64,000 bases of DNA from Zerene cesonia. Lineage: Eukaryota; Arthropoda; Insecta; Lepidoptera; Pieridae. Shown here in pieces: positions 23,376 to 36,276 of this stretch. Where the stretch lies: NCBI RefSeq assembly GCF_012273895.1, contig NC_052103.1, positions 2,294,001-2,358,000 on the forward strand, written 5' to 3'. A program made the position numbers and the translations under genes. Each line of letters starts with the position of its first letter. Within the stretch, counting starts at the first letter, position 1. The notes beneath the pieces were generated by a model. That model saw only the letters and a program-made list of their open reading frames with translations, ran no database searches and was not told the origin of the DNA.

Positions 23376-23689
23376 TTATCAAGTTCTTAAAACAACAGAA
23401 ACACTTAATAGTAAATAGGAAATTAATCAATTATTATTAACAGTACTTCAAAATTCTATGATTTAAAATGAATTATAATTATGGTTGGACTTCAAGGGTT
23501 ATTTATAGATATTTTTATATTTTTAACGATAGGTACGTATTTCGATATTATCTTATTTAGGTGCTTTATGTATTTTGTTTCAGAGAGAATATAAAACAAA
23601 ACGTACATATTTGTACCTGTATTCCTGCTTTATACTGAAGCAGATGAATCGATGTTGATGAATTGATGATGATGCTTACTAATGAACGA

Positions 23690-23790
23690 ATGAAATGAAT
23701 GAATGAATTAATTAAATTTTTTTATTGTGTACAAAATACAAGTAGTATAATGGCGAACGAAAAACAATTACAAATTTCGACCTTGTCGCT
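23690..23790 (+). repeat. Dispersed repeat tail, family G, copy 2
   Basis: 'gaatgaatgaattaattaaa', a T-rich run, then 'attgtgtacaaaatacaag'. It resembles 826-930 and 61955-62030. Confidence 0.45.
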
Positions 23791-24917
23791 AGGTTGCTAA
23801 TTTAATGTTTATTCTAAATTCTTATATTATTTCACATCAAATAAAAAGTATTTGCACCAAAATAATGTTTACCCGCTGAAAAAATATGGCTGTAAGCTGC
23901 GAGTGTATTAAATGCCATAAACTATATTTTTATAGGACTCAGTCTCACTTCAGTGAATTTTAATATCGACTAATATTAACGGTGGGTAGATATTTTCCAT
24001 TTCCTCTGGGAAAAATGTGATGAATGCAATATGTTTTTATTATATTTAATAAGATAAGAAAGAAGATAAACGTTAGAAAGATTATGATATATGGTAGATC
24101 ACAGTGCACATGTAAAAATAATTTCGCTCTAGAAGAGTCTGAAATAAAAATCACACATCCCCTTGGGAGTAGTTGTTTCCAAATTTGTTTTATTTATTGA
24201 TTTTTGAGTACGTCTAAGAACTTAATATTAAAATTAAATAGTACATTCTCTATTTATTTCTAACGTAGAGACCTTCGTAGCAAGTAGTTTCAGTTTTGGT
24301 TTATGTTGCGTGAATATAACGTTGATTCTAATAGCTTATCATTATTGTGACATGTTCTCTTTTGATTGCTACATGTAACTTATTGAATTAATATATCTAA
24401 AGGTACACATATAGTTCAGGAGAAATAGACCAATTAAATTAATATGCCATTTATTTTTCCACTCAATTGAGAGTTAATATCTCAGACTATGTTTTAAATA
24501 GTACACCACTCGTATACAATGCTTATATAAATTAGCATAAAGCTCATGTGATAACGGATTGATAAATTTCCCTCATTAAAATAAACTTAGCGAAGATAAA
24601 CATTTTCTTATATTCTATTACAAACAAAATTAAAGAAAAGATGAATGTAGTCGCTTAATCGACTCACAATTTAAGACCTAGACTTATCGTTGTAATTAAG
24701 AGCTTACATTCCAATTGGAATTCTGCTGAAGATTCTTGGAACGATTCGCTGGAATCTTTCCAAACACCTCGACATAAATACGCCGCTCTAAATATTGGTA
24801 ATTAAAATAGCTTCAATTTAAAGTCTGAAAGGATCGTGTTCGAACAGGCAATGTAACGTCCAGTCGAGTTTGCTCGAAGATAACTAATTGATTTATAATA
24901 TTAATCGAATATTTGCC

Positions 24918-26140
24918 TTTTTTTTTTTTTTTTTNNNNNNNNNNNNNNNNNNNNNNNNNNNNNNNNNNNNNNNNNNNNNNNNNNNNNNNNNNNNNNNNNN
25001 NNNNNNNNNNNNNNNNNNNNNNNNNNNNNNNNNNNNNNNNNNNNNNNNNNNNNNNNNNNNNNNNNNNNNNNNNNNNNNNNNNNNNNNNNNNNNNNNNNNN
25101 NNNNNNNNNNNNNNNNNNNNNNNNNNNNNNNNNNNNNNNNNNNNNNNNNNNNNNNNNNNNNNNNNNNNNNNNNNNNNNNNNNNNNNNNNNNNNNNNNNNN
25201 NNNNNNNNNNNNNNNNNNNNNNNNNNNNNNNNNNNNNNNNNNNNNNNNNNNNNNNNNNNNNNNNNNNNNNNNNNNNNNNNNNNNNNNNNNNNNNNNNNNN
25301 NNNNNNNNNNNNNNNNNNNNNNNNNNNNNNNNNNNNNNNNNNNNNNNNNNNNNNNNNNNNNNNNNNNNNNNNNNNNNNNNNNNNNNNNNNNNNNNNNNNN
25401 NNNNNNNNNNNNNNNNNNNNNNNNNNNNNNNNNNNNNNNNNNNNNNNNNNNNNNNNNNNNNNNNNNNNNNNNNNNNNNNNNNNNNNNNNNNNNNNNNNNN
25501 NNNNNNNNNNNNNNNNNNNNNNNNNNNNNNNNNNNNNNNNNNNNNNNNNNNNNNNNNNNNNNNNNNNNNNNNNNNNNNNNNNNNNNNNNNNNNNNNNNNN
25601 NNNNNNNNNNNNNNNNNNNNNNNNNNNNNNNNNNNNNNNNNNNNNNNNNNNNNNNNNNNNNNNNNNNNNNNNNNNNNNNNNNNNNNNNNNNNNNNNNNNN
25701 NNNNNNNNNNNNNNNNNNNNNNNNNNNNNNNNNNNNNNNNNNNNNNNNNNNNNNNNNNNNNNNNNNNNNNNNNNNNNNNNNNNNNNNNNNNNNNNNNNNN
25801 NNNNNNNNNNNNNNNNNNNNNNNNNNNNNNNNNNNNNNNNNNNNNNNNNNNNNNNNNNNNNNNNNNNNNNNNNNNNNNNNNNNNNNNNNNNNNNNNNNNN
25901 NNNNNNNNNNNNNNNNNNNNNNNNNNNNNNNNNNCAGGAAGCTGGCAACCCAATCGCATAACCTCTCAGGAAGTCCAAAAGATGGTAATTTCGATAGAAG
26001 TGCTTTGTGCCAAACCCGATCGAAGGCTTTCGCTACGTCCAAACTTACAGCCAATGCCTCCCCCTTACTCTCAACCGCCTCCGCCCATCTGTGAGTAAGG
26101 TAGACTAAAAGATCACCAGTTGCCTGCTGTTTTTCGATAT
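24918..26140 (-). pseudogene. Non-LTR retrotransposon (LINE) reverse transcriptase fragment, broken by gap
   Basis: On the minus strand, 25935-26110 encodes a reverse-transcriptase segment with STGD-like 'ATGDLLVYLTHRWAEAVE' and the catalytic-region text 'AVSLDVAKAFDRVW', then 'LPERLCDWVASFL' up to the gap. Non-LTR reverse transcriptases typically carry the xxDxxKAFDxV block. The left side of the gap ends in a T run (24918-24934), which on the minus strand is the A-tail expected at a LINE 3' end. So a minus-strand LINE probably spans the 1000-N gap. Upstream of about 26115 the reading diverges, suggesting 5' truncation. The + strand element at 40605-41367 is closely related. Confidence 0.75.
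24935..25934. other. Assembly gap, exactly 1000 N
   Basis: A run of 1000 N is a placeholder of unknown true size. It is flanked by a poly-T run on the left and a LINE reverse transcriptase on the right. Open frames called across it consist almost entirely of X and are meaningless. Confidence 0.99.
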
Positions 26141-27324
26141 TGGGCTTTTATGAATATGAATTTGTGAGGAATCAACAAATGAGTTTAACAATCTTATACC
26201 TGTACTAGCTTTAGCCCGCGGTTTTGCAATGTTAAAATTGTAAATCTCTGCAATTTTCCAATCAAGCTGAAGACATAGACAAAGTCATTAATGTTGTTGG
26301 AGCTAAGCAGATCTCGACGGCAACGTGATCTGTTCCGAGACTTTAATTTCATGATACTCGTCTACTACGATATGTTTTAAAAAGGGCTTCCTCATATATC
26401 AAAATGAACAGCTATTTTAAGAGGAATTTTTGACTAGTTCCCTTGACCAAAGTAGTGTTACCAAAAGCTTTAATTTGGGTCACGTTCGTTTCGCAATCCC
26501 GCAGGAAATATATAAAAACTAGCTTTTACACGAGGCTTCGCATTCGTTAAATTCAGATTAGATTAATAGATGTTATTATACATATAAACTTTCCTCTTGA
26601 AACTAAAAAACTCAATCAAAATATACATACATACATCGGGACAGACGCGTATGTAGTTATATATAGTGTCAAATGATATTTTTTGGGGGTACTTAAATGA
26701 ATGGCACTTTTAAAATGCATTTACTTCTACAAATTATGTAATAAGAACAAAATAGACATTTGATTGTGAGTAAATGTTAAAGCCCCTTTTCGAAGAAGTT
26801 ATTATTTGTATATAGTCATGATCTACGAGTAACATAGGCTATAATTTTTTATTTTTTAGAAAAATGGGGCTCCATAAGACATTTATGTTTTTCGGCACCA
26901 AGGTGAAAAAATGGGGTAAAAATTCTGAATTTACTTATCGCTAGTTGAACACATGGTATATAAAACAGAAAAACATAAATTTTATTTTGTACGTGCTAAG
27001 CAACTGTTTATTTTTGTTGTTGTACTTAATCAAATTTTTATTATTTACTTATTTATATGATAGGTTGACTCTTACGATACATAGATATGTTTTGGGAAAA
27101 TAAAGATTTTATTTATTTATTTATAAAGACTAAATAAATTTATAATCTATCTTATGTCTGCTCGCAGTACATTGAGTAAATAAAATTAAAAAATATATTT
27201 TATTAGATCGAATTTCCTGCTTTGGTTTATAAATAATTCATGTCTAATTTTGGAATATTAAGACTTAAATGGATTTATAAATATCCTACTAATATTAGGA
27301 CTAAACGGGACTAATTATATAATA

Positions 27325-27490
27325 TAACTAGTAATCCGGTCCGGCTTCGCCCGTAGTACATATATAGCCTAGAGCCTTCTTCAATTAATGGACTATATAA
27401 AACTAATAAGAGAATTTTCAAAACGGACCAGATGTTCCTGAGATTAGCGCGTTGAAACAAACAAATTCTTCAGATTTATAATATTAGTAT
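27325..27490 (+). mobile_element. RTE-like 3'-end fragment
   Basis: 'agtaatccggtccggcttcg' then 'tagcctagagccttcttcaa', 'aaaacggaccagatgttcct' and 'gagattagcgcgttgaaaca', ending with an ATATTAGTAT stretch. The same order occurs at 61325-61450 ('tagttctatagccttcctca', 'ggaccagaagttcctgagat'). Confidence 0.6.
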
Positions 27491-27492
27491 CT

Positions 27493-27930
27493 TATACCTT
27501 TAAACGAGCAATTCTTGTATATATATAAATATATAAATAATTGGAATCTCGGAATCGGCTCCAACGATTTTCATGAAATTTAGTATATAGGGGGTTTCGG
27601 GGGCGAAAAATCGATCTACATAGGAATCTTTTTTAGAAAATGTCATATTCGTGTTTTATTTATACCTTTAAACGAGCAATTCTTGTATATATATAAATAT
27701 ATATATAATTGGAATCTCGGAATCGGCTCCAACGATTTTCATGAAATTTAGTATATAGGGGGTTTCGGGGGCGAAAAATCGATCTACATAGGAATCTTTT
27801 TTAGAAAATGTCATATTCGTGTTTTATTTGTGTTTTATCGACTTAAACTTACTTTTTTAACAAATAGGAGGCGTTTGAGTAGTCCCAATTTATCATGACT
27901 CTTCCTGACATCTATTGGCGAATAATAATA
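27493..27930 (+). mobile_element. Element F with internal 168-bp tandem duplication
   Basis: Two nearly identical units start at 27493 and 27661 (both 'tatacctttaaacgagcaat'; both contain 'ggaatctcggaatcggctcc' and 'gtatatagggggtttcgggg'). They differ at only a few bases in the AT-rich stretch. A shared 3' part follows ('aggcgtttgagtagtcccaa', 'cttcctgacatctattggcg'). A third copy with one unit lies at 29440-29690. It is non-coding and probably a non-autonomous mobile element. Confidence 0.8.
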
Positions 27931-27965
27931 CTGTAAATATAGATATATAATATAATAATACTATA

Positions 27966-28090
27966 GATATACCTACGGGATACGGACTTACGCGGTTTCA
28001 ACCGCGGGTCACAGCTAGTAATAGATATATCCTACTAATATTATAAATGAAAAAAATTGTTAATATGGATGGATGGATATTTGTTGTTTG
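27966..28090 (+). mobile_element. Helitron-like end pieces, two fragments in tandem
   Basis: 27966-28022 carries only the 3' end ('cctacgggatacggacttac' to 'cagctagta'). 28029-28090 carries only a 5' start ('cctactaatattataaatga'). The order end-then-start indicates two separate truncated copies and not one element. Confidence 0.6.
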
Positions 28091-29439
28091 TTTCTTCTCT
28101 TATTTATATATATTTTCTGTATTTTATTTTTTTATACAAAATTTCCTCAATTGACAAATAACTCTAATTGTTTTTAACACATAACGTAGCCGCCATGATA
28201 TTGTCAGTGTTCAAAAGCACGGTAGTGAAAAGTTATAAGGTGTCAAAGATAAAAAATACATTGCAATTGAAAACCTTCTCCTTTTTTTTAAGTCATTTAA
28301 AAATATAAACAATAGAAAATTTGGATCCTGAGGTAGGACCCGAGCCGTTGTAATTCGCTAAACCGCACTAGCCTTAAAAATTTCATCAACTATGTTTATT
28401 AAATAAAATTTTTAGATATTATGATCACTTCATATATCAATAATCAAGAGGTCGCATGAAAAATAATAACAGCGATTAGTTTGAGAAGTGCTTAACAAAA
28501 TTATTTAGTTAAATATATATACATAGTTATGTCAAAACAGAAACAGTAGTATTTTGTACCAAATGTCCACTACACAAGAAATATGTTCGACATTTTATCA
28601 TATTCCCCGCATATTAAACAAAAGCCCCAAGCTTAGTTTCCCGCTAAAACGTCCGCCATTTTGGAACATGGCGCCATTCATTAACGTCAAACTGATATCC
28701 GTAATTCATCGTTAACTACAGCTGAGATGGAATTTAACATTTTCATTTTTGGACAGGAAAATATTTTAATGTGATAAAAATATCAGGAGAAAATTAGTGA
28801 AGTTATCAAATTGACATTGACGTAATCTACTAACAATGAATGAAGGGTACCTACATTTTACATTGAAAATACATTTTAAGGGAAGGTAATATTTTATTTA
28901 TTTTATTATTTACGTTATATTTCAATAAAATAATTACTTTTTTCATATTTTTCATGACACGAATTTAAGCATTCTTACTCAAGAAAATAATATGCATTCG
29001 TGGTTTATTTTCTTATTTGCCGTGAATAGTAATATTGGGACAGACATATAACTCGAAATCCTAAGCAATAAGAATCTATTTCGTATGTAATACAGCAAAT
29101 GACAATTAATAATTAGCTAGGCTTCATGTATATACCTATAGGGACTATTTAAACTGAATTAATCTGTCAATCGATGATCAACCACTAGTAAATTGCGGAT
29201 TGCGTACTCTCAAAGGACTACTAAATAAATTAGCTTCACCATTTCAAGCATGTGAAGCGAGCTACCGTATTTGCGTACGATATTGTAATGAAATTAGCTA
29301 GTGATCTTCCCGAACTGAGTCTCGTGGCCAAGTTTTATCTGAAATTCCTCCGATCTTATTATGATCATTATAAAGGCATGATTAATTGACAACCTCAGTC
29401 GTCAGTCAAAACTTACACATCAAATATCTTATAATATCT

Positions 29440-29690
29440 AATATATATATATATATATATATACATAATTGGAATCTCGGAATCGGCTCCAACGATTTTC
29501 ATGAAATTTAGTATATAGGGGGTTTCGGGGGCGACAAATCGATCTAGCTAGGAATCTTTTTTAGAAAATGTCATATTCGTGTTTTATCGACTTTAATTTA
29601 CTTTTTTAACAAATAGGAGGCGTTTGAGTAGTCCCAATTTATCATGACTCTTCCTGACATCTATTGGCGAATAATAATACAATTTTTTGG
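29440..29690 (+). mobile_element. Element F, copy 2 (single unit)
   Basis: An (AT)n run (29443-29462) is followed by 'ggaatctcggaatcggctcc', 'gtatatagggggtttcgggg' and the same 3' part as at 27829-27930, ending 'ttggcgaataataata'. The AT run corresponds to the AT-rich start of the other units, so the microsatellite is part of the element. Confidence 0.75.
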
Positions 29691-30787
29691 CGAATAATTA
29701 AAGTTACGTTATAGCGTAACTAATTAACACAATATATAACATTGTTACATATTTTTTCAAATAAGTAAATATATCGCGCAATTAAACAGGTGTATTGGCA
29801 TTGTATGAATTTATTTCTGCAAATCTATGCAAACATGTTTGACTTGGATTATTGTAATTTTAACACTTGTATTTAAAAGCAGTAAAGAAAAATTACATAA
29901 AGAGGGATTAGTGACGGCGAATATTAAGACTTATTGGCGAATACTTAAATTTTAAAATTAATTAAAAGTCTTGAATATTAATATTTATACATATACATTC
30001 TGATACCTTTATCCCAAGGTTGAAATCTATTCTAAGCGACAAAAAAGCCATTTTTTTTGGTATAGTTAAGAGTTATTTACATATATAACAAATAATATAA
30101 TACTAGACTCAATGAATAAAATAATACGTTAAAATTAGTCATATGCACTGTGTAGTGGATTTCCCACTGCAAAGGTAGGTTCACGCTTGGCATGAATTTC
30201 GCGTTACTGCAAAGCTGGTTTTAAACGATAACCATGGGAGTACCTGGCACAATAAAGAAAATTACGTATGGAATAAAATAAATCCATGCTAAACGTTAAA
30301 TGGAATAAAAAACGGACATTTTTTTTGTGAAACAGCATATTTTGTTTGTACATAAAAACTGAATGATAAATTTAACATAATATTAATATCATGTAACTTA
30401 TTACGTGACATTATACATTGATATCATGACATCAGTTATTGAAACAAATATAATAATCGATCATATTATTATCAATAGAATCAGAGGCGTGCGAATGATA
30501 AAGATTAAATCAGATTAGTTGAATAATCTAAGCGGATCTTTTTAAATTACTTAGATTTTATCTCAACCCCATTTCTCAAAATATTTAAAGCCGCGGACAG
30601 CGGCAAGTGTGGCAATTCTTTATGGATTTAATTATGAATATCATATTCTTGAAAATGTGTTTATGTGCAATCTCTTCTTCTTACAAGCAATCTTCTCAAG
30701 ATTATTAATTATAATATGATATTATGTTCTAACATAATATCATATTATAAATAATATGAATGACTTTTTTATGTCATTTATTCAGTC

Positions 30788-31090
30788 ACATCTTCTTTTG
30801 AACCTCAGGTTTCAAAACCGATAAGCCGGGGTTCGATACCGGGCGAGTGTGCAGAAAATAAATAAATTTTTCAATTTATCTGCGCATCATCACTGCTTAA
30901 AACGGCATGAACGGAAAACGGAAGGAAAACATCGTGAAGAAACCGGCATGTCCAAGAATCAAAAACTTCAACGACATGTGACATCCGCCAACCCGCACTT
31001 GGCCAGCATGGTGGATTATGGCCTGAACCGTCATAGGAGGCCTGTGTCCCAGCAGAGGGAGCATATATGATGATGATGATGATGATGATT
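30788..31090 (+). repeat. tRNA-derived SINE, family D, copy 1
   Basis: The B-box-like 'gccggggttcgataccgggc' is followed by a long body ('catcgtgaagaaaccggcat', 'cgcacttggccagcatggtg', 'ggaggcctgtgtcccagcag') and a terminal (ATG)n run at 31068-31090. The copy at 58628-58917 matches along the whole body. The 73-codon frame inside is incidental. Confidence 0.85.
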
Positions 31091-31183
31091 ATGTCTTTTT
31101 TATGTCAGCAATGGAGCTGGAGGGCCGAATGATGGTATAAGCTCTACTATCGCCCATGAACGTTTGGAGGCGAAATTTCAATC

Positions 31184-31358
31184 GCCTCCTTGGTAAATTA
31201 GCATAGAACTGAGGGGTTCTGGTTTCGATTCCCGGTAGGTAGTCACAAAAAATATCCAGGTCTGGCAGGCTGGCCACAGAAGGCTGATCACCTACTTGTC
31301 TTTAAAAAAACTCAATCAATGCCCCTTCCACTAGGGACATGAGAGTTCACTTTTTAAA
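31184..31358 (+). repeat. tRNA-derived SINE, family C, copy 1 (diverged)
   Basis: 'cctccttggtaaattagcat' is a decayed A-box side and 'ggtttcgattcccggtaggt' the B-box side. The family body follows ('aggctgatcacctacttgtc', 'ccactagggacatgagagtt'). Cleaner copies are at 41541-41750, 48232-48443 and 57164-57362. Confidence 0.75.
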
Positions 31359-31947
31359 GGCATATTGTGTGTGATATAATACAGAATAGAACAGTGATAC
31401 AGAAACTATAAACATCAAATTGTAAAAAAGTAAAAAAATATTATAAGACAGATAGTATATCAAATGCCCCCTACGTATTCCCTTATGAGATAAGAGTAGC
31501 GCACACACACATCGTTCATTATCTTATCCAAATATTTGATCGCAATCTTCATAATATATACGACGTCACACTTCCATATCATTGCACTATCTTGCCAAAA
31601 TAAACAATGCTGTTATTATTTATATGTCGATTTCCATACCATAGAATAAGTTATAAATTATTATAGAATTAATTAAATGCAATTTTAATGTAAAATTTAC
31701 AGCATTGTTGTGTTTTTTTTTTAATTAAAAATAGAAATACTTAAATAAAAAATATACAAGACGTCCCCAGTCTTGTATATTTTCCTTTCCGGGATTCCCT
31801 TTCAGGGTTTCCCCTGAAGCCAATAAATCGTTACGCCATGTGCAGAAATACATGCAGATTCAGAACACAGTTATTTAAACTCTATTATTTTCAGTTAAGA
31901 TCCATATCTTTATTAAATTGCATTGCATTGCTTGATCGAGCTTAAGA

Positions 31948-33852
31948 TTATTCGGCGTCAGCGCTTGGGGCGATTGGGTTTAAATAATATTTGTCATAAA
32001 TATCTTCCCAGAAGAGTGATCTGTGCTGAAGGCGCTCCAAAGTTATCGTCTGATTCAAAGACATCAGTTTTATATTGTTTAATTTTGCTGCTGGCCACTC
32101 AGCAGTACTTGAACCTTCTGGTACAGGTGCCCTGATAAAAAAAGTTGATTTAAATTAATTGATAATAAAATCAGATATGGTTGAAAATAATCTAACAAAG
32201 ATCGAAAAGCAATCTCCAATGCATAAAAGCAATTAAATTTGTAAATAATATTAACGTACCCAGAAGTTATAAAATCATACCACATGTCGCGCATGATGCT
32301 TTTCATATTTTTTAATTCAGTAGAAATATTTGTCTCATCATTAGAATCCAGAATAACTCCTGTCTGAGCACTATGAAATGCTCCTTGTTTATTTATAAAT
32401 GGCATCATCGGTGATTCTTCTGATACAAACGAATATTCGTACAAGTAAATATTTTCATGACCAGCTTCCAATTGCAATTTTATCGCTCTTAACATTGGAT
32501 AAACGTACATTGTATCGGTGAAGTAGTCGATGAACAGTAAAATGTTTTCATTGCTTATAACTTCTTCGTTACCAAAATAATAAGATTTGACTTTTTGAGC
32601 TATATTCAATTTTTCTTCTTCAGTCGGAAATTGTAAGTCATGAGGTAAGAAGTCTGGTAAATTCTTAATCAGCGAATCTTGCCATTGTCCAAATACACCT
32701 AGCCGAAAGGTGCCTTCAAATTCAGTATAACCGTACAATATAGGAATCTTACGGAAATCTCCCCTTTTTAGCGTTTCAAAAGGACTTTCCTCTAAAAATA
32801 TTTCTTGTCCAACATTTTTTTCAATGCATGGTGAAAATAGAAAATCAACCAATCTCGTTGTATCTACTGATGTTAACAAATCGTAAGATGCATTTAAGTA
32901 AAATTGTTCTAAACTTCTTATATCATAAGAACCGGTATAATTTAAAAGGTTCGCGAAAGTTTTTGCGTTTTCTATGGGATTTACTTGGACAGTTGACGCA
33001 CCCAATGTTATACCACTATCTGCAATCATGGCTTTAAATAATCCTTCGGTTACGTGAGATATAGCAAGAAGGTCTACTGCTCTACCACCAGCACTGTTAC
33101 CGTAAACAGTGACATCATCTGGATTTCCTCCAAAATAGGCAATATTTTCCTGTACCCAACGTAGATATGCTACTTGGTCTTTTATACCGGCATTCCCTGG
33201 CGCATTCTCCGTACCGAGGCATAAGAATCCATGTGCGCCTAATCGGTAATTAAACATAGCAACAATAATATCTTTGCTCTGTACTAAATTTCGCGCTGAA
33301 CTTCTATCAGCGAATCCATTTTGAAAAGCTCCCCCATGAACAAATACTAAAACTGGCAAATTAGTTTTGTTCGTGTGCGGTACATATAAAGTGGAAATAA
33401 GACAATTTTCACGGACTTTCGCATCAATCACGTTTGCTATACTGTTGCTGCTTTGCGGACATATTATGTTTTTCTCTACAGCTTCGAAAGTTTTCTCCCA
33501 TGTTGGAGCTGGCAAAGGAGCCTGAAATGTAAATTGTCTTCAATTTTAACTTAGATTAATGGATTAATTGGACAACGTATGTATGATGTATGATGTATGA
33601 TTTTAAAATCTCATGATAATATAATACGAGTATTATTTATATTCATAAAGAAATTTTCGTACCTTAAAACGGTCTTGTCCTGTGGGAGCTGTTGCATATG
33701 GTATACCGTGAAATTCAAATAAATCCCATCCTGATGGCTTATAGCCTTTTACGGGACCTTGGATAATGTTCACAGTCCATGTATCAGTTTCAGCAAAACT
33801 TTGAGTATACACTACCATGCATACAAATAAGAAACGAATAAACATTCTTAAC
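31948..33852 (-). CDS. Secreted carboxylesterase CE1
   Basis: Alpha/beta-hydrolase ester cleavage enzyme of the insect carboxyl/cholinesterase family, 542 aa. Coding exons (minus): 33845-33663, 33521-32260, 32131-31948, with intron phases 0 and 2. I start at the second ATG (33845) because a strong acceptor (catagtttcag) lies just upstream at 33853-33854, implying a leader exon. The resulting N-terminus, MFIRFLFVCMVVYTQSFA, is a good signal peptide. Visible: QGPVKGYK near the start, oxyanion HGGAF near 123-127, nucleophile Ser204 in GNSAG, Glu330 in FEG, His444 in GAFHSAQ, so the triad is complete. The elbow is GNSAG where many esterases have GESAG. The C-terminus is acidic (PSADAE) with no anchor. 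AATAAA on the minus strand at 31914-31909 is a fitting poly(A) signal. The physiological substrate is unknown. Confidence 0.93.
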
Positions 33853-34020
33853 CTGAAACTATGAGAAAATTTCAAAATCAATTGGGTTTGAATAATAATT
33901 CAAGAAGATTTTCAAAAATCAGAATTAATGACTTGAAATGAAAGTACCAATGTTAAACAGAGTTGACTTTAAAATATACAATAAGCTTAATATAATTTTA
34001 ATTTTATATCAGACCAAAAC

Positions 34021-34036
34021 GAGATAAGATTATCTC
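34021..34036. promoter_or_regulatory. Palindromic double GATA site upstream of CE1
   Basis: gagataagattatctc holds AGATAAG and its inverse with 7-bp perfect arms. It lies about 170 bp upstream of the CE1 leader acceptor. GATA factors drive many insect midgut and fat-body genes. The role here is inferred; see the similar clusters before CE3 and CE4. Confidence 0.35.
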
Positions 34037-36276
34037 ATAATTATTTTTTAATGATACGATCGGTTTGTATAGAACATCATTTACATCAAATATTGTTATT
34101 AATAATAAATACTGGCTTTTCGTGTAATTTATTGCTTTTGAGGAATATTATTAATATGTGTCTCATGTGTACTTATTTGGATTTTTAGCCATTGCATTAG
34201 CGTGCAATATTATGTATTTTTTATTAAACTCGTTCATAATATGTAATGATAAATAATATGTTCGATTGAATTTATAGCTATTTTCATAGCCAACCGAATA
34301 TATTATTCCGAACATAATGTATTGCTTTTTAAATTCATTTAAATATTCCTCGTATATTTAATAAAAAATGCCACACGTTTATTTATATATCATTACATAG
34401 TATAAAAGAAAGTTGCTTACTCAGTCTCTTTGTCCCCTATGTATGCTTAAATCTTTACAACTACGCCACGGATTTTAATGGTTTTTTTTAATAAATTAAT
34501 TGATTTAAGGGGAACGTTTATATGTATAGTAATATCTAACTATTCCTAATTTAACGGGTTCAAAGCCGCGGGCAAAATACATAACTATGTTATGTCACTT
34601 ACTTTATGTAATAAACACAGAATCTTTGCACTCAATTACACAACAATGCAGGGCTGATCAATAATAATATTATTCTTAAATAAACATCACTAATTGTTAG
34701 AAACGTAGTTTTGCTCCAGTTATCAATGTAAAAGTGTATGTTGTATCATGTGAACTCAAATCATCGTCACAATATATCGATAATTTTATACAAATATCTA
34801 CACCACTATTTTGTCTTATCTTTAAGTTATTCTGTCACTGTAATGTGATAACTGAGCGACGCGGTTCCACCAAACTTGTATAATGTTTATTAGTTATTGT
34901 CCTGTTAATAAAGTGAAAAAATCTTGCATTACGTATCGTCGCCATCTGGGGACCCTGGAATTAGCCATGCACTGTGTCATATTTCATACCAACTAAAACC
35001 CCACCGAGTTCCCACCCGCTTCTTTAGACGGAAACTCCACTTCGTGATACTTATATTATTTCCTTATTAAATCGCTCTCGAGAAAGCCTAGACACCGAAC
35101 TATTAACTTTGCAAGAGCGTGGACGTTATAGGAAAACAGATGCCCTAGACCATGTTTTTGTAACATGTTATTTTATTAGGTTATCGACAAATTTCGAAAT
35201 AATTTTTTTTAACATAAATTATTTCAATCTAACGCTGGAGATTAGAGAGATTTATAATCAACGACAACTTCTTGATAGAGAAGAGCCGATAAGAGACTGC
35301 CCAAAATTTCTTATTTAAAATAGTAATAATGCCCGACGGCTATCCTATAAATACGGACGATGGTTCCGGTCAATTCCTCATAAAACGTCATACGGGGTCA
35401 AGGGTCAATAATTGAAGTATTTTGGGTTTTTTTTTTATGGAAACGGCAAGTTTAATCATAAATATACTTGAAATGAAAATCCTAAAATCCTATAAAATTA
35501 TCTGCACTGAGGAAATTCAACGTACCTACTGTTTTATTAGAAAATTAAATTAATTAATATGTACGTTATGAATTACTTACGACGGTTATTAAAATATGAG
35601 AGCTTGGTAGATTACATTAATATGTATTCACATTCCCACTGACAAGTATAAACATTACAAACGATTAGAATTATTTTATAAGCATATTTTCCTTAGATAT
35701 CTATGATATTTGCAATAAGTCCATCATCCGAACGTTGTTCATACTGACAACTTTATGGTTCAATTAAACTGTCATGAATTATTTTGAAAATATTTTTTCC
35801 CGTCTTCTCTTACCGCCTTCACACACGAGGCGTACGCCTTGTCGTATCGTAAACGTAACGTAACGCACACCGCCAAAAAAGTCCGTACTATAAGTGTTGT
35901 GTGCGTATGTGTGTGTGTGTGTGTGTGTGTTGATATGTGGGTAGTCTCAATAATTTAAGTTTGACACCTTCATAGGGTGATTAATAATAATTTTATATCT
36001 TCTGTAATTTGTTACTTAATATTTCATAATTCTTACAGTAAACAAAATGGTGAATTGATTTGTTTAGTACACGTCGCTATCATGAAATACAATGTACCTC
36101 ATAAAAGTATAAATATTTAATTTGGACTTCATGGGTTAATCCAATCAAAGTTGAATTCCAATCCAGAACCTAGTAGGCATACCTATATATATGGTGGATA
36201 GTGACTAAAACTCAATTTTATTGCTCAAATTTTATTAATTCTGTTTCGGCATTGAAATTGTTCGCATGTTAAACAT
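34037..36276. other. Spacer between CE1 and CE2
   Basis: No gene is visible. It contains a decayed TE piece (34410-34580, with 'actcagtctctttgtcccct' and 'caaagccgcgggcaaaata') and a GT microsatellite (35896-35930). The remainder is AT-rich and unassigned. The promoter of CE1 should lie at its left end and the 3' end of CE2 at its right. Confidence 0.55.
35896..35930 (+). repeat. (GT)n microsatellite
   Basis: An imperfect then perfect GT run (gtgttgtgtgcg, then about 12 GT units). Confidence 0.9.

Larger units (their letters stand above)
22442..31947. other. Repeat-rich spacer between aquaporin and esterase CE1
   Basis: No gene is supported in these 9.5 kb apart from transposon relics. It holds decayed TE pieces (23070-23270), SINE family B (23294-23375), family G tail (23690-23790), a LINE broken by an assembly gap (24918-26140), RTE-like text (27325-27490), element F copies (27493-27930, 29440-29690), Helitron end pieces (27966-28090), a family D SINE (30788-31090) and a family C SINE (31184-31358). 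Other frames are short and unfamiliar. Confidence 0.6.

Noticed and set aside
24813..26094. Several 350-410-codon open frames
   Set aside because: They consist mainly of X from the 1000-N gap; only the reverse-transcriptase end is real sequence.
30849..31070. 73-codon plus-strand frame
   Set aside because: Lies wholly in the family D SINE; the same text in the copy at 58628-58917 is not open in the same way.
35896..35930. Repeat array resembling CRISPR-like spacing
   Set aside because: Simple GT microsatellite; eukaryotic DNA with no array structure anywhere in the window.
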